A stretch of DNA of 15,324 nucleotides from an uncultured Oscillospiraceae bacterium (GTDB taxonomy: Bacteria > Bacillota > Clostridia > Oscillospirales > Oscillospiraceae), in the NCBI GenBank assembly GCA_934569195.1, contig CAKTKB010000026.1, positions 1 through 15,324 on the forward strand, in the 5' to 3' direction. Positions 1-6,263 of this stretch are shown here, in pieces. Made by a program: the position numbers and the translations under genes. The notes beneath the pieces were generated by a model. It searched no databases and was not told where the DNA came from. It was given only the letters and a program-made list of their open reading frames with translations. Positions within the stretch are counted from its first letter, which is position 1, and the number at the start of each line of letters is the position of its first letter.

Positions 1-18
1 GTTTTGATAAAGGCGGAA

Positions 19-948
19 TTACTTCTGAGCGCCGGCGATCTGGGCGGCGACCTCAGCGGCGAAGTCGTCGGCCTTCTTCTCGATGCCTTCACCCTTGACG
101 TAGTGAACGGCGTCAACGAAGGTGACCTTGCCGCCCAGCTTCTTGGCGGCGTCGGCAATGTAACCGGCCACATCGCCCTTATAGAGGTCGGAGCGGACGA
201 ATTCCTGCTGCAGCAGGCAGCTCTCCTTGTAGAAAGCGGCCATCTTGCCGGCGGCGATCTTCTCCTTCACAGCGGCGGGCTTGGAAGCCATCTTGGGGTC
301 GTTGTCCATCAGGGCGACCTGCACGGCCAGCTCCTTGTCCACGTCGGCCTGAGGCACCTGGGACTTGTCCCAGTACTTGGGGCTCATAGCGGCGATCTGC
401 ATGGCCACGTTCTTGCCGATCTCGGTGGCGTCAATGCCGCCCTCCACGGCCAGGTTCACCAGAACGCCGTGGGTGCCGCCTGCGTGAACGTAGGCAACGG
501 AGGTGTTGTCGGCAAAACGGGCGAAGCGGCGGATCTGCATGTTCTCGCCGATGGACATGACCTTCTCCTGCATGATCTCGGTGACGGTCAGGTCGGAGTT
601 GGGGTACTTGCAGGCCTTGAGAGCGTCCACGTCGGCGGGGTTCTCGGTGGCGACGACGACGGCCAGGTTCTTTACCAGATCCATAAAAGCGTCGGTCTTG
701 GCGGCAAAGTCGGTCTCGGAGTTGACCTCGATGACCACGCCGATGCCGTTTACGACGGTGGCGTAGGCGACGCCCTCGGCGGCAATGCGGTCGGCCTTCT
801 TGGCGGCCTTGGCCAGACCCTTCTCACGCAGCCAATCCACGGCGGCGTCCATATCACCGTCGGTGGCCTGGAGAGCCTTCTTGCAGTCCATCATGCCGAC
901 GTTGGTCATTTCACGGAGCTTCTTAACGTCCAGTGCGGTAAAAGCCAT
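19..948 (-). CDS. tsf: Translation elongation factor Ts
   Basis: EF-Ts is the cytosolic guanine-nucleotide exchange factor that recharges EF-Tu with GTP during translation. The 309-residue protein begins with the family's N-terminal UBA-like helical domain (MMDCKKAL at residues 19-26). It carries the EF-Tu contact motif SETDFAAK at 78-85, where TDF is the conserved core. Length is slightly above the usual 280-300, consistent with the two-lobed dimerisation region being complete. An AGGAGG ribosome binding site lies just upstream of the ATG at 948. It follows rpsB by a 24-base gap, the usual rpsB-tsf operon, so it is probably transcribed from the promoter upstream of rpsB. No terminator is visible before the left window edge, only 18 bases past the stop codon. 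Identification is essentially certain. Confidence 0.98.
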   Translation of the reverse strand: MAFTALDVKKLREMTNVGMMDCKKALQATDGDMDAAVDWLREKGLAKAAKKADRIAAEGVAYATVVNGIGVVIEVNSETDFAAKTDAFMDLVKNLAVVVATENPADVDALKACKYPNSDLTVTEIMQEKVMSIGENMQIRRFARFADNTSVAYVHAGGTHGVLVNLAVEGGIDATEIGKNVAMQIAAMSPKYWDKSQVPQADVDKELAVQVALMDNDPKMASKPAAVKEKIAAGKMAAFYKESCLLQQEFVRSDLYKGDVAGYIADAAKKLGGKVTFVDAVHYVKGEGIEKKADDFAAEVAAQIAGAQK

Positions 949-972
949 TTTCGTATCCTCCTAAGTGCTTAT

Positions 973-1707
973 TTATTCAGCGGCGGTCTCGGCGGGCGCT
1001 TCGGCAGGAGCCTCGGCGGCGTCCTCACCCTGACGGCCCTCGATGGCGGCGCTCGCCATGGCGGAGGCGATCAGACGGATGGCGCGGATGGCGTCATCGT
1101 TGCCGGGAATGACGTAATCGATCTCATCGGGATCGCAGTTGGTGTCCACGATGGCCACGATGGGGATGTTCAGCTTGCGGGCCTCGGCGATGGCGTTGCG
1201 CTCCTTGCGGGGGTCAACAATAAACAGAGCGGCGGGCAGCTTCTTCATTTCCTTCACGCCGCCCAGGTACTTCTCCAGCTTGGCGATTTCGCCCTGGTGC
1301 TTGATAACTTCCTTTTTGGGCAGCATGGCGAAGGTGCCGTCCTCTTCCATCTTGCGCAGCTGAGCCAGACGGTCGATACGGGTGCGCATGGTGCGGAAGT
1401 TGGTCAGCATACCGCCCAGCCAACGGGCGTTCACATAGTAACCGCCGCAGCGGGCAGCCTCTTCACGGATGGCATCCTGCGCCTGCTTCTTGGTGCCGAC
1501 AAACAGGACGTAGCCGCCGTCGGCGGACAGGTCACGGACAAAGTTGTAAGCCTCCTCCAGCTTCTTAACGGTCTTCTGCAGGTCGATGATGTAGATACCG
1601 TTACGCTCGGTGTAGATGTAGGGGGCCATTTTGGGGTTCCAGCGGCGGGTCTGGTGACCGAAGTGCACGCCGGCTTCCAGCAGTTGCTTCATAGATACGA
1701 CAGCCAT
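973..1707 (-). CDS. rpsB: 30S ribosomal protein S2
   Basis: S2 binds late to the small ribosomal subunit and is needed for S1-dependent initiation in many bacteria. The 244-residue product shows the family signatures: [20 protein letters not shown] near the N-terminus, FVGTKKQAQ near residue 70, [10 protein letters not shown] near 95-105, and [13 protein letters not shown] in the C-terminal half. The last 20 or so residues form a low-complexity Ala/Glu/Pro tail, a common variable extension. The frame is open further upstream to 1761. I chose the ATG at 1707 because AAAGGAG lies 8-10 bases before it and because [10 protein letters not shown] matches the usual S2 start. It is the first gene of the rpsB-tsf operon, with a strong promoter at 1836-1864 and a leader of about 120 nt. 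Confidence 0.98.
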   Translation of the reverse strand: MAVVSMKQLLEAGVHFGHQTRRWNPKMAPYIYTERNGIYIIDLQKTVKKLEEAYNFVRDLSADGGYVLFVGTKKQAQDAIREEAARCGGYYVNARWLGGMLTNFRTMRTRIDRLAQLRKMEEDGTFAMLPKKEVIKHQGEIAKLEKYLGGVKEMKKLPAALFIVDPRKERNAIAEARKLNIPIVAIVDTNCDPDEIDYVIPGNDDAIRAIRLIASAMASAAIEGRQGEDAAEAPAEAPAETAAE

Positions 1708-1829
1708 TTTAATAGTTCTCCTTTTGTTTGATCCTCCACCCCGATCATCCCGGAAGCCCATTCCGTATGGAACACGGGAGCGTCCGGTCCCCGGGTGTGT
1801 GGCGTTTTGTGTCGCGGAAAATCCCGCGC
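1708..1829 (-). other. 5' leader of rpsB mRNA, possibly autoregulatory
   Basis: The inferred untranslated leader is about 120 nt and GC-rich. A CGCGG/CCGCG inverted repeat (1813-1817 with 1824-1828) sits at its very 5' end, and weaker 4-bp arms such as CCGT/ACGG lie further along. Ribosomal protein leaders often bind their own product, and S2 leaders are known in some bacteria, but I do not recognise a specific published motif here. Structure and function are inference. Confidence 0.35.
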
Positions 1830-1835
1830 TGATCC

Positions 1836-1864
1836 ATTATAATGGAAAGTATGCTGGTTTGCAA
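1836..1864 (-). promoter_or_regulatory. Vegetative (SigA-type) promoter of rpsB-tsf
   Basis: Read on the minus strand, TTGCAA (1859-1864) is followed by exactly 17 bases and then a perfect TATAAT (1836-1841). Just upstream is an A/T-run segment (about 1866-1890) that could act as an UP element. Both fit a strong housekeeping promoter for a ribosomal protein operon. The predicted transcript start is near 1829, leaving a leader of roughly 120 nt before the S2 ATG. Confidence 0.88.
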
Positions 1865-1903
1865 GTATTTTTTCCAAAAAATTTTCGCCTTAATCGGGAT
1901 ATT

Positions 1904-2185
1904 TCAAAATTTGAAGCCGGGCTTTGGTCTGGGGACCCGGCAATCGCCGGGATCCGTGTCTACCAGCACGATATCCGGGCCGATGCGGCGGATGCAGTGC
2001 CATGGAATCAGATAATCCTCCTTCCGGCCGAACAGCCCAAGCACCCGGCAGGGGCCGGGGACGACAATGGCCGCCACCTTTCCCTCCGGGACCTCCAGCT
2101 CCACGTCGGAAATAAAGCCCAGCCGGCGGCCGTCCCCTACGCAGATTACCTCCTTGCATTGCAGCTCTGTCAGACGTGTGCCCAT
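1904..2185 (-). CDS. ylmC: YlmC/YmxH-family PRC-barrel sporulation-associated protein
   Basis: A small protein of 93 residues consisting of essentially one PRC-barrel-like domain. GDGRRLGFISDVELEVPEGK near the N-terminus is the recognisable YlmC/YmxH signature, followed by GRKEDYLIPWHCIRRIGPDIVLVD. Family members are widespread in spore formers, often directly after sigG, as here; their biochemical role is not established. The frame continues to an upstream ATG at 2209. I prefer the ATG at 2185 (MGTRLTEL) because GGGAGGGG lies 7-8 bases before it and because homologues begin with similar residues. It lies 72 bases downstream of sigG with no terminator between them, so co-transcription in the forespore is likely. 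Family assignment is from memory of the sequence pattern, not a search. Confidence 0.85.
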   Translation of the reverse strand: MGTRLTELQCKEVICVGDGRRLGFISDVELEVPEGKVAAIVVPGPCRVLGLFGRKEDYLIPWHCIRRIGPDIVLVDTDPGDCRVPRPKPGFKF

Positions 2186-2257
2186 AAGCCGACCCCTCCC
2201 AATACACATGGTTTGCTTGTGCTGGAAGTCTATGATCCGGCAGGGAGGAATATGCCT

Positions 2258-3040
2258 CTAGCTGACGACGCCTACGGATTTCCGCATGGCGCTGATGGCG
2301 CCCTTTTCCAGCCGGGAAACCTGGGCCTGGGAGATGCCGAGAGAACCGGCCACCTCCATCTGCGTTTTCCCGTCATAAAAGCGCAGGGACAGGATTTGGC
2401 GTTCCCGGTCGCCCAGCGCGCGGAAGGCGTCCCGCAGCGCAATGTGCTCCATCCATGCGCCCTCCGTGTTTTTTGTATCCCGCACCTGGTCCATGACGGT
2501 CAGCGGGTCGCCGCCGTCGGAGTACACGGGATCGTACAGGCTGACGGGGGCGCATACCGCGTCCAGGGCCTGGTTAACCTCCTGGCGGGAGATTCCCAGC
2601 TCGGAGGCGATTTCCTCCAGCTTTGGCTCCCGGTCCAGGCTGGCGGTCATGCGTTCCTTGCATTGCAGCACCCGGTAGGCTACGTCCCGGATGGAACGGG
2701 AGACGCGGATGGCGCTGTTGTCCCGGAGATAGCGCCGTATCTCTCCGGCAATCATGGGGACGCCGTAGGTGGAGAAGCGCACCTGCTTGGTGGGATCGAA
2801 GTTGGCAATGGCCTTCATCAGACCGACGCAGCCAACCTGAAAAAGATCGTCGGGACTTTCGCCGCGCTTTTCAAACCGCTGGATGACGGACAGCACCAGG
2901 CGCAGGTTGCCCTCCACCAGCTTCTCCCGGGCCGAGACGTCGCCTTTTTTTGCCCGCAGGAGCAGCGTGTCCATTTCTGCCTGGGTCAGGGTTTTCAGCC
3001 GGGTGGTGTTAATGCCGCAGATCTCTACTTTTCCCTGCAT
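2258..3040 (-). CDS. sigG: Late forespore RNA polymerase sigma factor SigG
   Basis: SigG directs late forespore transcription, including spore coat-core protection and germination genes, after engulfment. The 260-residue protein has the SigG-specific N-terminus KVEICGIN (residues 4-11). Next come sigma region 2 (NLRLVLSVIQRF at 45-56 and DDLFQVGCVGLMKAI at 64-78), region 2.4 (YGVPMIAGEIRRYLRD at 92-107), region 3 (about 115-165) and a region 4 helix-turn-helix (KTQMEVAGSLGISQAQVSRLE at about 225-245). Length matches the B. subtilis protein of about 260 residues. The ATG at 3040 is preceded by a near-perfect AGGAGGT. The upstream neighbour is not sigE/spoIIGA, its usual partners, but a 630-bp gene-free stretch. 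A SigF/SigG-like promoter is proposed at 3075-3102. Confidence 0.96.
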   Translation of the reverse strand: MQGKVEICGINTTRLKTLTQAEMDTLLLRAKKGDVSAREKLVEGNLRLVLSVIQRFEKRGESPDDLFQVGCVGLMKAIANFDPTKQVRFSTYGVPMIAGEIRRYLRDNSAIRVSRSIRDVAYRVLQCKERMTASLDREPKLEEIASELGISRQEVNQALDAVCAPVSLYDPVYSDGGDPLTVMDQVRDTKNTEGAWMEHIALRDAFRALGDRERQILSLRFYDGKTQMEVAGSLGISQAQVSRLEKGAISAMRKSVGVVS

Positions 3041-3074
3041 GGAATACCTCCTGAAGTGAAAATCTCACAGCATC

Positions 3075-3102
3075 AGTATTTCCGGTCGCAGACAGATGAT
3101 AC
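3075..3102 (-). promoter_or_regulatory. Possible SigF/SigG-type promoter of sigG
   Basis: On the minus strand GTATC (3098-3102), 14 bases, then GGAAATACT (3075-3083) resembles the forespore pattern of GYATA-like -35 and GGnnAnAnT-like -10 elements. It sits about 35 bases before the sigG ATG. In B. subtilis sigG is transcribed by SigF and SigG, so such a promoter is expected. The match is imperfect (C at the fifth -35 position, short spacer) and was found by eye. Confidence 0.4.
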
Positions 3103-3592
3103 CTGGGGGAGGATTGTGCGTTTTTCACAAATTTTTTTCGTGCCGCGGCGCAAAACCCGGGATTCTTCGGCAGCATTTCGCCCCTATCTCAAAAAAGCGC
3201 GAGTTTTTTTGGAAAACCGTCTTGTTGACACGGTGGCATAACACGGAGCCGTAAGGAGAAGAATCGAAGAATTTTCACAAAAGCTCAGCAGTTTTCCACC
3301 GGTTGTGCAAAAACCCCCAGGAAACAAATAGCTGTTGAAAACCTTGAGTTTTCCACATTGTCCACAGAGTTTTCCACAGGAGTTTTCCACAGGGAGTGGA
3401 AAGAAATCGGAAAGATCGAGTTAACATAAAGCATAAAACGAAAAATCGACAAATTTCGCACTTTTTCTCCGTAAGGGAATTTTGCCGGTCCGGCGGAGGG
3501 CGCGGCGAGAAAAAATTCTTGACAGCCGGCGGCGCTCCGGTCCGCAAAAGGGTCCGGCCGGAAAAAGAAATGAAAAAAACTGAAAAAAGGGA
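3103..3592. other. Long intergenic stretch between divergent sigG and rpsT
   Basis: Between the proposed sigG promoter and the rpsT promoter I see no convincing gene. Short open frames on both strands lack ribosome binding sites and resemble nothing. The content is: a TTTTTCACA 9-mer at 3121-3129 inside a TTGTG/CACAA inverted repeat, the DnaA-box-like cluster at 3292-3402, an AT-rich block at about 3400-3476, and two isolated TTGACA hexamers (3225-3230 and 3519-3524) with no -10 partner at proper spacing. The AT-richness contrasts with the GC-rich surroundings. Confidence 0.7.
3292..3402 (+). repeat. DnaA-box-like 9-mer cluster (three GAGTTTTCCACA repeats plus variants)
   Basis: TTTTCCACA fits the relaxed DnaA-box consensus TTWTNCACA and occurs three times: 3349-3357, 3370-3378 and 3383-3391. 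Each copy is preceded by GAG, making an exact 12-mer repeat. A one-mismatch copy, TTGTCCACA (3358-3366), fills the gap between the first two. A perfect-consensus box on the minus strand lies at 3304-3312 (TTTTGCACA) and a near match at 3292-3300 (TTTTCCACC). The last box also forms a 7-bp inverted repeat with GTGGAAA at 3396-3402 across a 5-base loop. An AT-rich block follows. Binding by DnaA is inference from the motif. Confidence 0.65.
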
Positions 3593-3621
3593 TTGATTTT
3601 AAGGGAAATACACGCTATAAT
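3593..3621 (+). promoter_or_regulatory. Vegetative promoter of rpsT
   Basis: TTGATT (3593-3598), exactly 17 bases, then a perfect TATAAT (3616-3621). A purine/A-rich tract (3563-3590) lies directly upstream. The start of transcription would be near 3628, giving a leader of about 40 nt before the S20 ATG. This is a strong match for a ribosomal protein promoter. Confidence 0.87.
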
Positions 3622-3669
3622 ATGTTTCTGTCTGAACGAGACGGAGAATTGGGAACAGGAGGTGTGACC

Positions 3670-3933
3670 ATGCCCAACATCAAGTCCGCAAAGAAGCGTG
3701 TGGAGCTGTCTAAAGTTGCTTATGAGAAGAACAAGGCTGACAAGTCTGAGCTGAAGACCGCGATCAAGAAGTTCGAGGCTTCTCTGACCGGTGCCGACCG
3801 TGCGGCTGCCGAGAATGCTTACAAGCTGGCCGTCAAGAAGGTTGACCAGGCCGTGATCAAGGGGATTCTGCACAAGAATACCGCTGCCCGGAAGAAGAGC
3901 AGCATGACCCTGAAGCTGAATAAGCTTGCCTGA
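3670..3933 (+). CDS. rpsT: 30S ribosomal protein S20
   Basis: S20 is a primary 16S rRNA-binding protein of the small subunit. The product is 87 residues, the normal family length. It is rich in Lys, Ala and Arg, starts MPNIKSAKKRV and ends in the typical HKNTAARKKSSMTLKLNKLA region, forming the expected long helical bundle. The ATG at 3670 has AGGAGGTG ending 5 bases upstream. The frame also runs back to 3622 but that extension lies in the leader and is not plausible. It has its own promoter and a terminator directly after it, so it is probably expressed mainly as a single gene. Confidence 0.97.
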   Translation: MPNIKSAKKRVELSKVAYEKNKADKSELKTAIKKFEASLTGADRAAAENAYKLAVKKVDQAVIKGILHKNTAARKKSSMTLKLNKLA

Positions 3934-3948
3934 TTTCTCTGAAAATAT

Positions 3949-3980
3949 CTCCTTCCGAGGCTATTCGGGAGGAGTTTTTT
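3949..3980 (+). terminator. Rho-independent terminator of rpsT
   Basis: A 9-bp stem, CTCCTTCCG (3949-3957) with CGGGAGGAG (3966-3974) and one G-U pair, encloses an 8-base loop. Six T residues (3975-3980) follow directly. It lies 15 bases after the rpsT stop codon and before recG. Confidence 0.9.
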
Positions 3981-4013
3981 CATTTTATCCCACATTTTGC
4001 AGGAGGTGTACCC

Positions 4014-6062
4014 ATGGCGAAGGGATCGGATCCCGTGACCGTGCTGCATGGTGTCGGTCCGGCCCGGCAGAAGCAGCTGGCCGCACTGCATATCGAAACC
4101 CTGGAGGACCTGATCTGCCACTTTCCCAGGGGCTATGAGGACCGGACGGCGCTTCTGACCATCGACCGCCTTCAGGTCGATCAGCCGGCCTGCTTCCGGG
4201 CGACGGTAATGTCCACCCCCCGGACCGCCCATGTCCGTAAGGGGCTGGATATTACGAAGGTTACGGTAGCCGACCACACGGCGCGTCTGAACCTGACGTT
4301 TTTTAACCGGAAATTCGGAGTGGAGCAGCTGCAGTACGGGCGGGAATACTACTTTTACGGAGCCGTCTCCGGGGATTTTATCGGATACAATATGACGTCG
4401 CCGGAGTTTGAGCCTGCGCAGAGCCGGCCGGAATGTACCCGCCGTGTTTTGCCCCTGTACCCCCTGACGGCGGGGCTGACCAACCGGGTGATGGCGCGTC
4501 TTGTGGAGCAGGCCATGGCAATCTGCCCGCCGCCGGAGGAAATCCTGCCGGAGCCGGTTTTGCAGGAATATGGGCTGCTTCCGGCTGAGACGGCATACCG
4601 GGCGATTCACAGCCCCGACAGCGCGGAGCAGGCGCAGCAGGCCAAAAGACGCATGATTTTTGAGGAATTTTTCGTGTTTTCTGCCGGGCTGGCCCTGATG
4701 CGGGCAGTACGGGCCGAAAAGCATGTGGCGCCATGGGAGAAGCTGGAGCTGGAGCCGTTTTTCCGGGCGCTGCCCTTCTCCCTTACCGGCGCGCAGAGCC
4801 GGGCCATTGAGGAGATCCGGAAGGATTTTCGCCGGGGCAGTCCCATGAACCGCCTGCTGCAAGGAGATGTGGGCAGCGGAAAAACCATGGTGGCAGCGGC
4901 AGCGGCCTATCTTGCTTGGCAAAACGGCTTCCAGACGGCGCTGATGGCGCCCACGGAGATTCTTGCCGAGCAGCACGCCCGGGGTCTGGAGCGGCTTCTG
5001 GGACCGCTGGGCGTTCGCGTGGGGCTGCTGACCGGCTCTATGGGCGCGCCGCAGGCCAGGCAGGCGCGTCAGGCTGCGGCCGACGGTCAGGTGGACCTGC
5101 TTGTGGGGACCCACGCGCTGCTGACCGGCACGACGGCCTTTGCCCGATTGGGACTGGTGATTGCGGATGAGCAGCACCGGTTCGGAGTGGAGCAGCGGGC
5201 TGCCCTGGCACGGAAGGGGGACGATCCCCATCTGCTGGTCATGTCCGCTACGCCGATTCCCCGGACCCTGGCCCTGCTGATGTATGGGGATCTGGAGCTT
5301 TCCGTGCTCGATGAGCTGCCCCCGGGGCGGGAAAGGGTGGATACCTTCCTTGTCGGGGAGAGCTACCGGCCAAGAATTCACGCCTTTATTCGCAAGCAGG
5401 TGGAGCAGGGCCATCAATGCTATGTGGTCTGCCCCGCAGTGGAGGAAAACCAGGAGCTGGATATCAAATCGGCCCAGACCTGGGCGCAGACACTGGGACA
5501 GACGGTTTTCCCGGATCTGCGGGTGTCGGTGCTCCATGGCCGGATGCCTGCCCGGGACAAGCAGCAGACCATGGAGGCCTTTGCCCGGGGAGAGGCGGAT
5601 GTGCTGGTTGCGACGACGGTGGTGGAGGTGGGCGTGGACGTGCCGAACGCTACGCTTATGGTGATCGAGGATGCCGACCGCTTCGGCCTGAGCCAGCTCC
5701 ATCAGCTTCGGGGACGGGTCGGCCGGGGAAAAGCCAAAAGCTACTGTATCCTCACCACCCACAACCGGAGCCCGGACACCCTGCGCAGACTGAAGGCCCT
5801 GTGTGCTACGGACGACGGCTTTGCCATTGCGCAGGAGGATCTGAAGCTGAGAGGTCCGGGAGACTTTTTCGGTTCCCGCCAGTCGGGCCTGCCGGTGTTT
5901 CGGATCGCTTCCCAGGGAAACGATCTGGAGCTGCTTGCCCAGGCGCAGAAGGCTTCCGCTCAGTGGATCGGCCGGGAGGATTGGCAGGATACGCCCCGGG
6001 CGCGGGCCTTGCGGGGGAGAATGGAGGCGCTGTTTCGCCGGGGCGGGGGCGTGATGAATTGA
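4014..6062 (+). CDS. recG: ATP-dependent DNA helicase RecG
   Basis: RecG is a superfamily 2 translocase that remodels stalled replication forks and branch-migrates recombination intermediates. The 682-residue protein has the family layout. The N-terminal wedge/OB region spans roughly residues 10-160. The first helicase lobe has Walker A GDVGSGKT at about 284-291, the DEQH box DEQHRFG at about 385-391 and motif III MSATPIPRT at 410-418. The second lobe has motif V VATTVVEVGVDVPNA and motif VI QLRGRVGRGK starting at about 564. The C-terminal DFFGSRQSGLP element is also typical. AGGAGGTG (4001-4008) precedes the ATG. No promoter is evident between the rpsT terminator and recG, so it may rely partly on read-through. 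In many Firmicutes recG is close to yloU-yloV, as here. Confidence 0.97.
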   Translation: MAKGSDPVTVLHGVGPARQKQLAALHIETLEDLICHFPRGYEDRTALLTIDRLQVDQPACFRATVMSTPRTAHVRKGLDITKVTVADHTARLNLTFFNRKFGVEQLQYGREYYFYGAVSGDFIGYNMTSPEFEPAQSRPECTRRVLPLYPLTAGLTNRVMARLVEQAMAICPPPEEILPEPVLQEYGLLPAETAYRAIHSPDSAEQAQQAKRRMIFEEFFVFSAGLALMRAVRAEKHVAPWEKLELEPFFRALPFSLTGAQSRAIEEIRKDFRRGSPMNRLLQGDVGSGKTMVAAAAAYLAWQNGFQTALMAPTEILAEQHARGLERLLGPLGVRVGLLTGSMGAPQARQARQAAADGQVDLLVGTHALLTGTTAFARLGLVIADEQHRFGVEQRAALARKGDDPHLLVMSATPIPRTLALLMYGDLELSVLDELPPGRERVDTFLVGESYRPRIHAFIRKQVEQGHQCYVVCPAVEENQELDIKSAQTWAQTLGQTVFPDLRVSVLHGRMPARDKQQTMEAFARGEADVLVATTVVEVGVDVPNATLMVIEDADRFGLSQLHQLRGRVGRGKAKSYCILTTHNRSPDTLRRLKALCATDDGFAIAQEDLKLRGPGDFFGSRQSGLPVFRIASQGNDLELLAQAQKASAQWIGREDWQDTPRARALRGRMEALFRRGGGVMN

Positions 6063-6179
6063 CTGAAGCCCAACGCGAAAGGAAAAAACAACATTTTGTT
6101 AACAAATACCGGGAACCTGCTCAATTTTGCGCCTGATTGCGGAATGTTTTTGTGGGTTCTGCAAATTTTAAAAAATGGG

Positions 6180-6208
6180 TTGTAACTTTTCGTAAAATGA
6201 TGTAAAAT
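6180..6208 (+). promoter_or_regulatory. Probable vegetative promoter of gpmI
   Basis: TTGTAA (6180-6185), 17 bases, then TAAAAT (6203-6208), in an AT-rich stretch of the 201-bp recG-gpmI gap. Both hexamers are close to consensus and the spacing is optimal. The leader would be about 50 nt. Confidence 0.65.
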
Positions 6209-6263
6209 AATACGACTGACAGCAGGTAAATTTTCCGACATAATCGGTTCTGGAGGTATTTTT

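Noticed and set aside
4..1731. A 575-codon plus-strand open frame across tsf and rpsB
   Set aside because: It is the antisense shadow of two certain translation genes, is low-complexity (Gly/Val/Leu/His-rich) and resembles no family. GC-rich codon use keeps the opposite strand free of stops.
1708..1761. Upstream in-frame starts for rpsB (1761), ylmC (2209), yloU (7854), yihY-like (9973) and rpsT (3622)
   Set aside because: In each case a well-placed Shine-Dalgarno sequence and the family's usual N-terminus support the later start given in the features.
1724..3241. A 505-codon plus-strand open frame opposite ylmC and sigG
   Set aside because: Antisense shadow; no ribosome binding site and no recognisable domain, while sigG on the other strand is unambiguous.
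3519..3524. Isolated TTGACA hexamers at 3225-3230 and 3519-3524 as promoters
   Set aside because: No -10-like sequence at 16-18 bases from either; the true rpsT promoter with TATAAT lies further downstream.
3396..3596. Short open frames on both strands within the sigG-rpsT gap
   Set aside because: No ribosome binding sites, biased composition (Lys/Arg-rich or Trp/Phe-rich) and overlap with the repeat cluster and rpsT promoter.
3041..3669. The region as the main chromosomal replication origin
   Set aside because: Box cluster, AT-rich flank and divergent genes fit, but dnaA/dnaN are absent, spot counts show no G/C skew reversal across it, and the minus-strand genes at the right end break any leading-strand pattern. 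Kept only as a DnaA-binding candidate.
3819..5762. A 647-codon minus-strand open frame opposite recG
   Set aside because: Rich in Arg, His, Gln and Pro as expected for an antisense frame of a GC-rich gene; recG motifs on the plus strand are complete.
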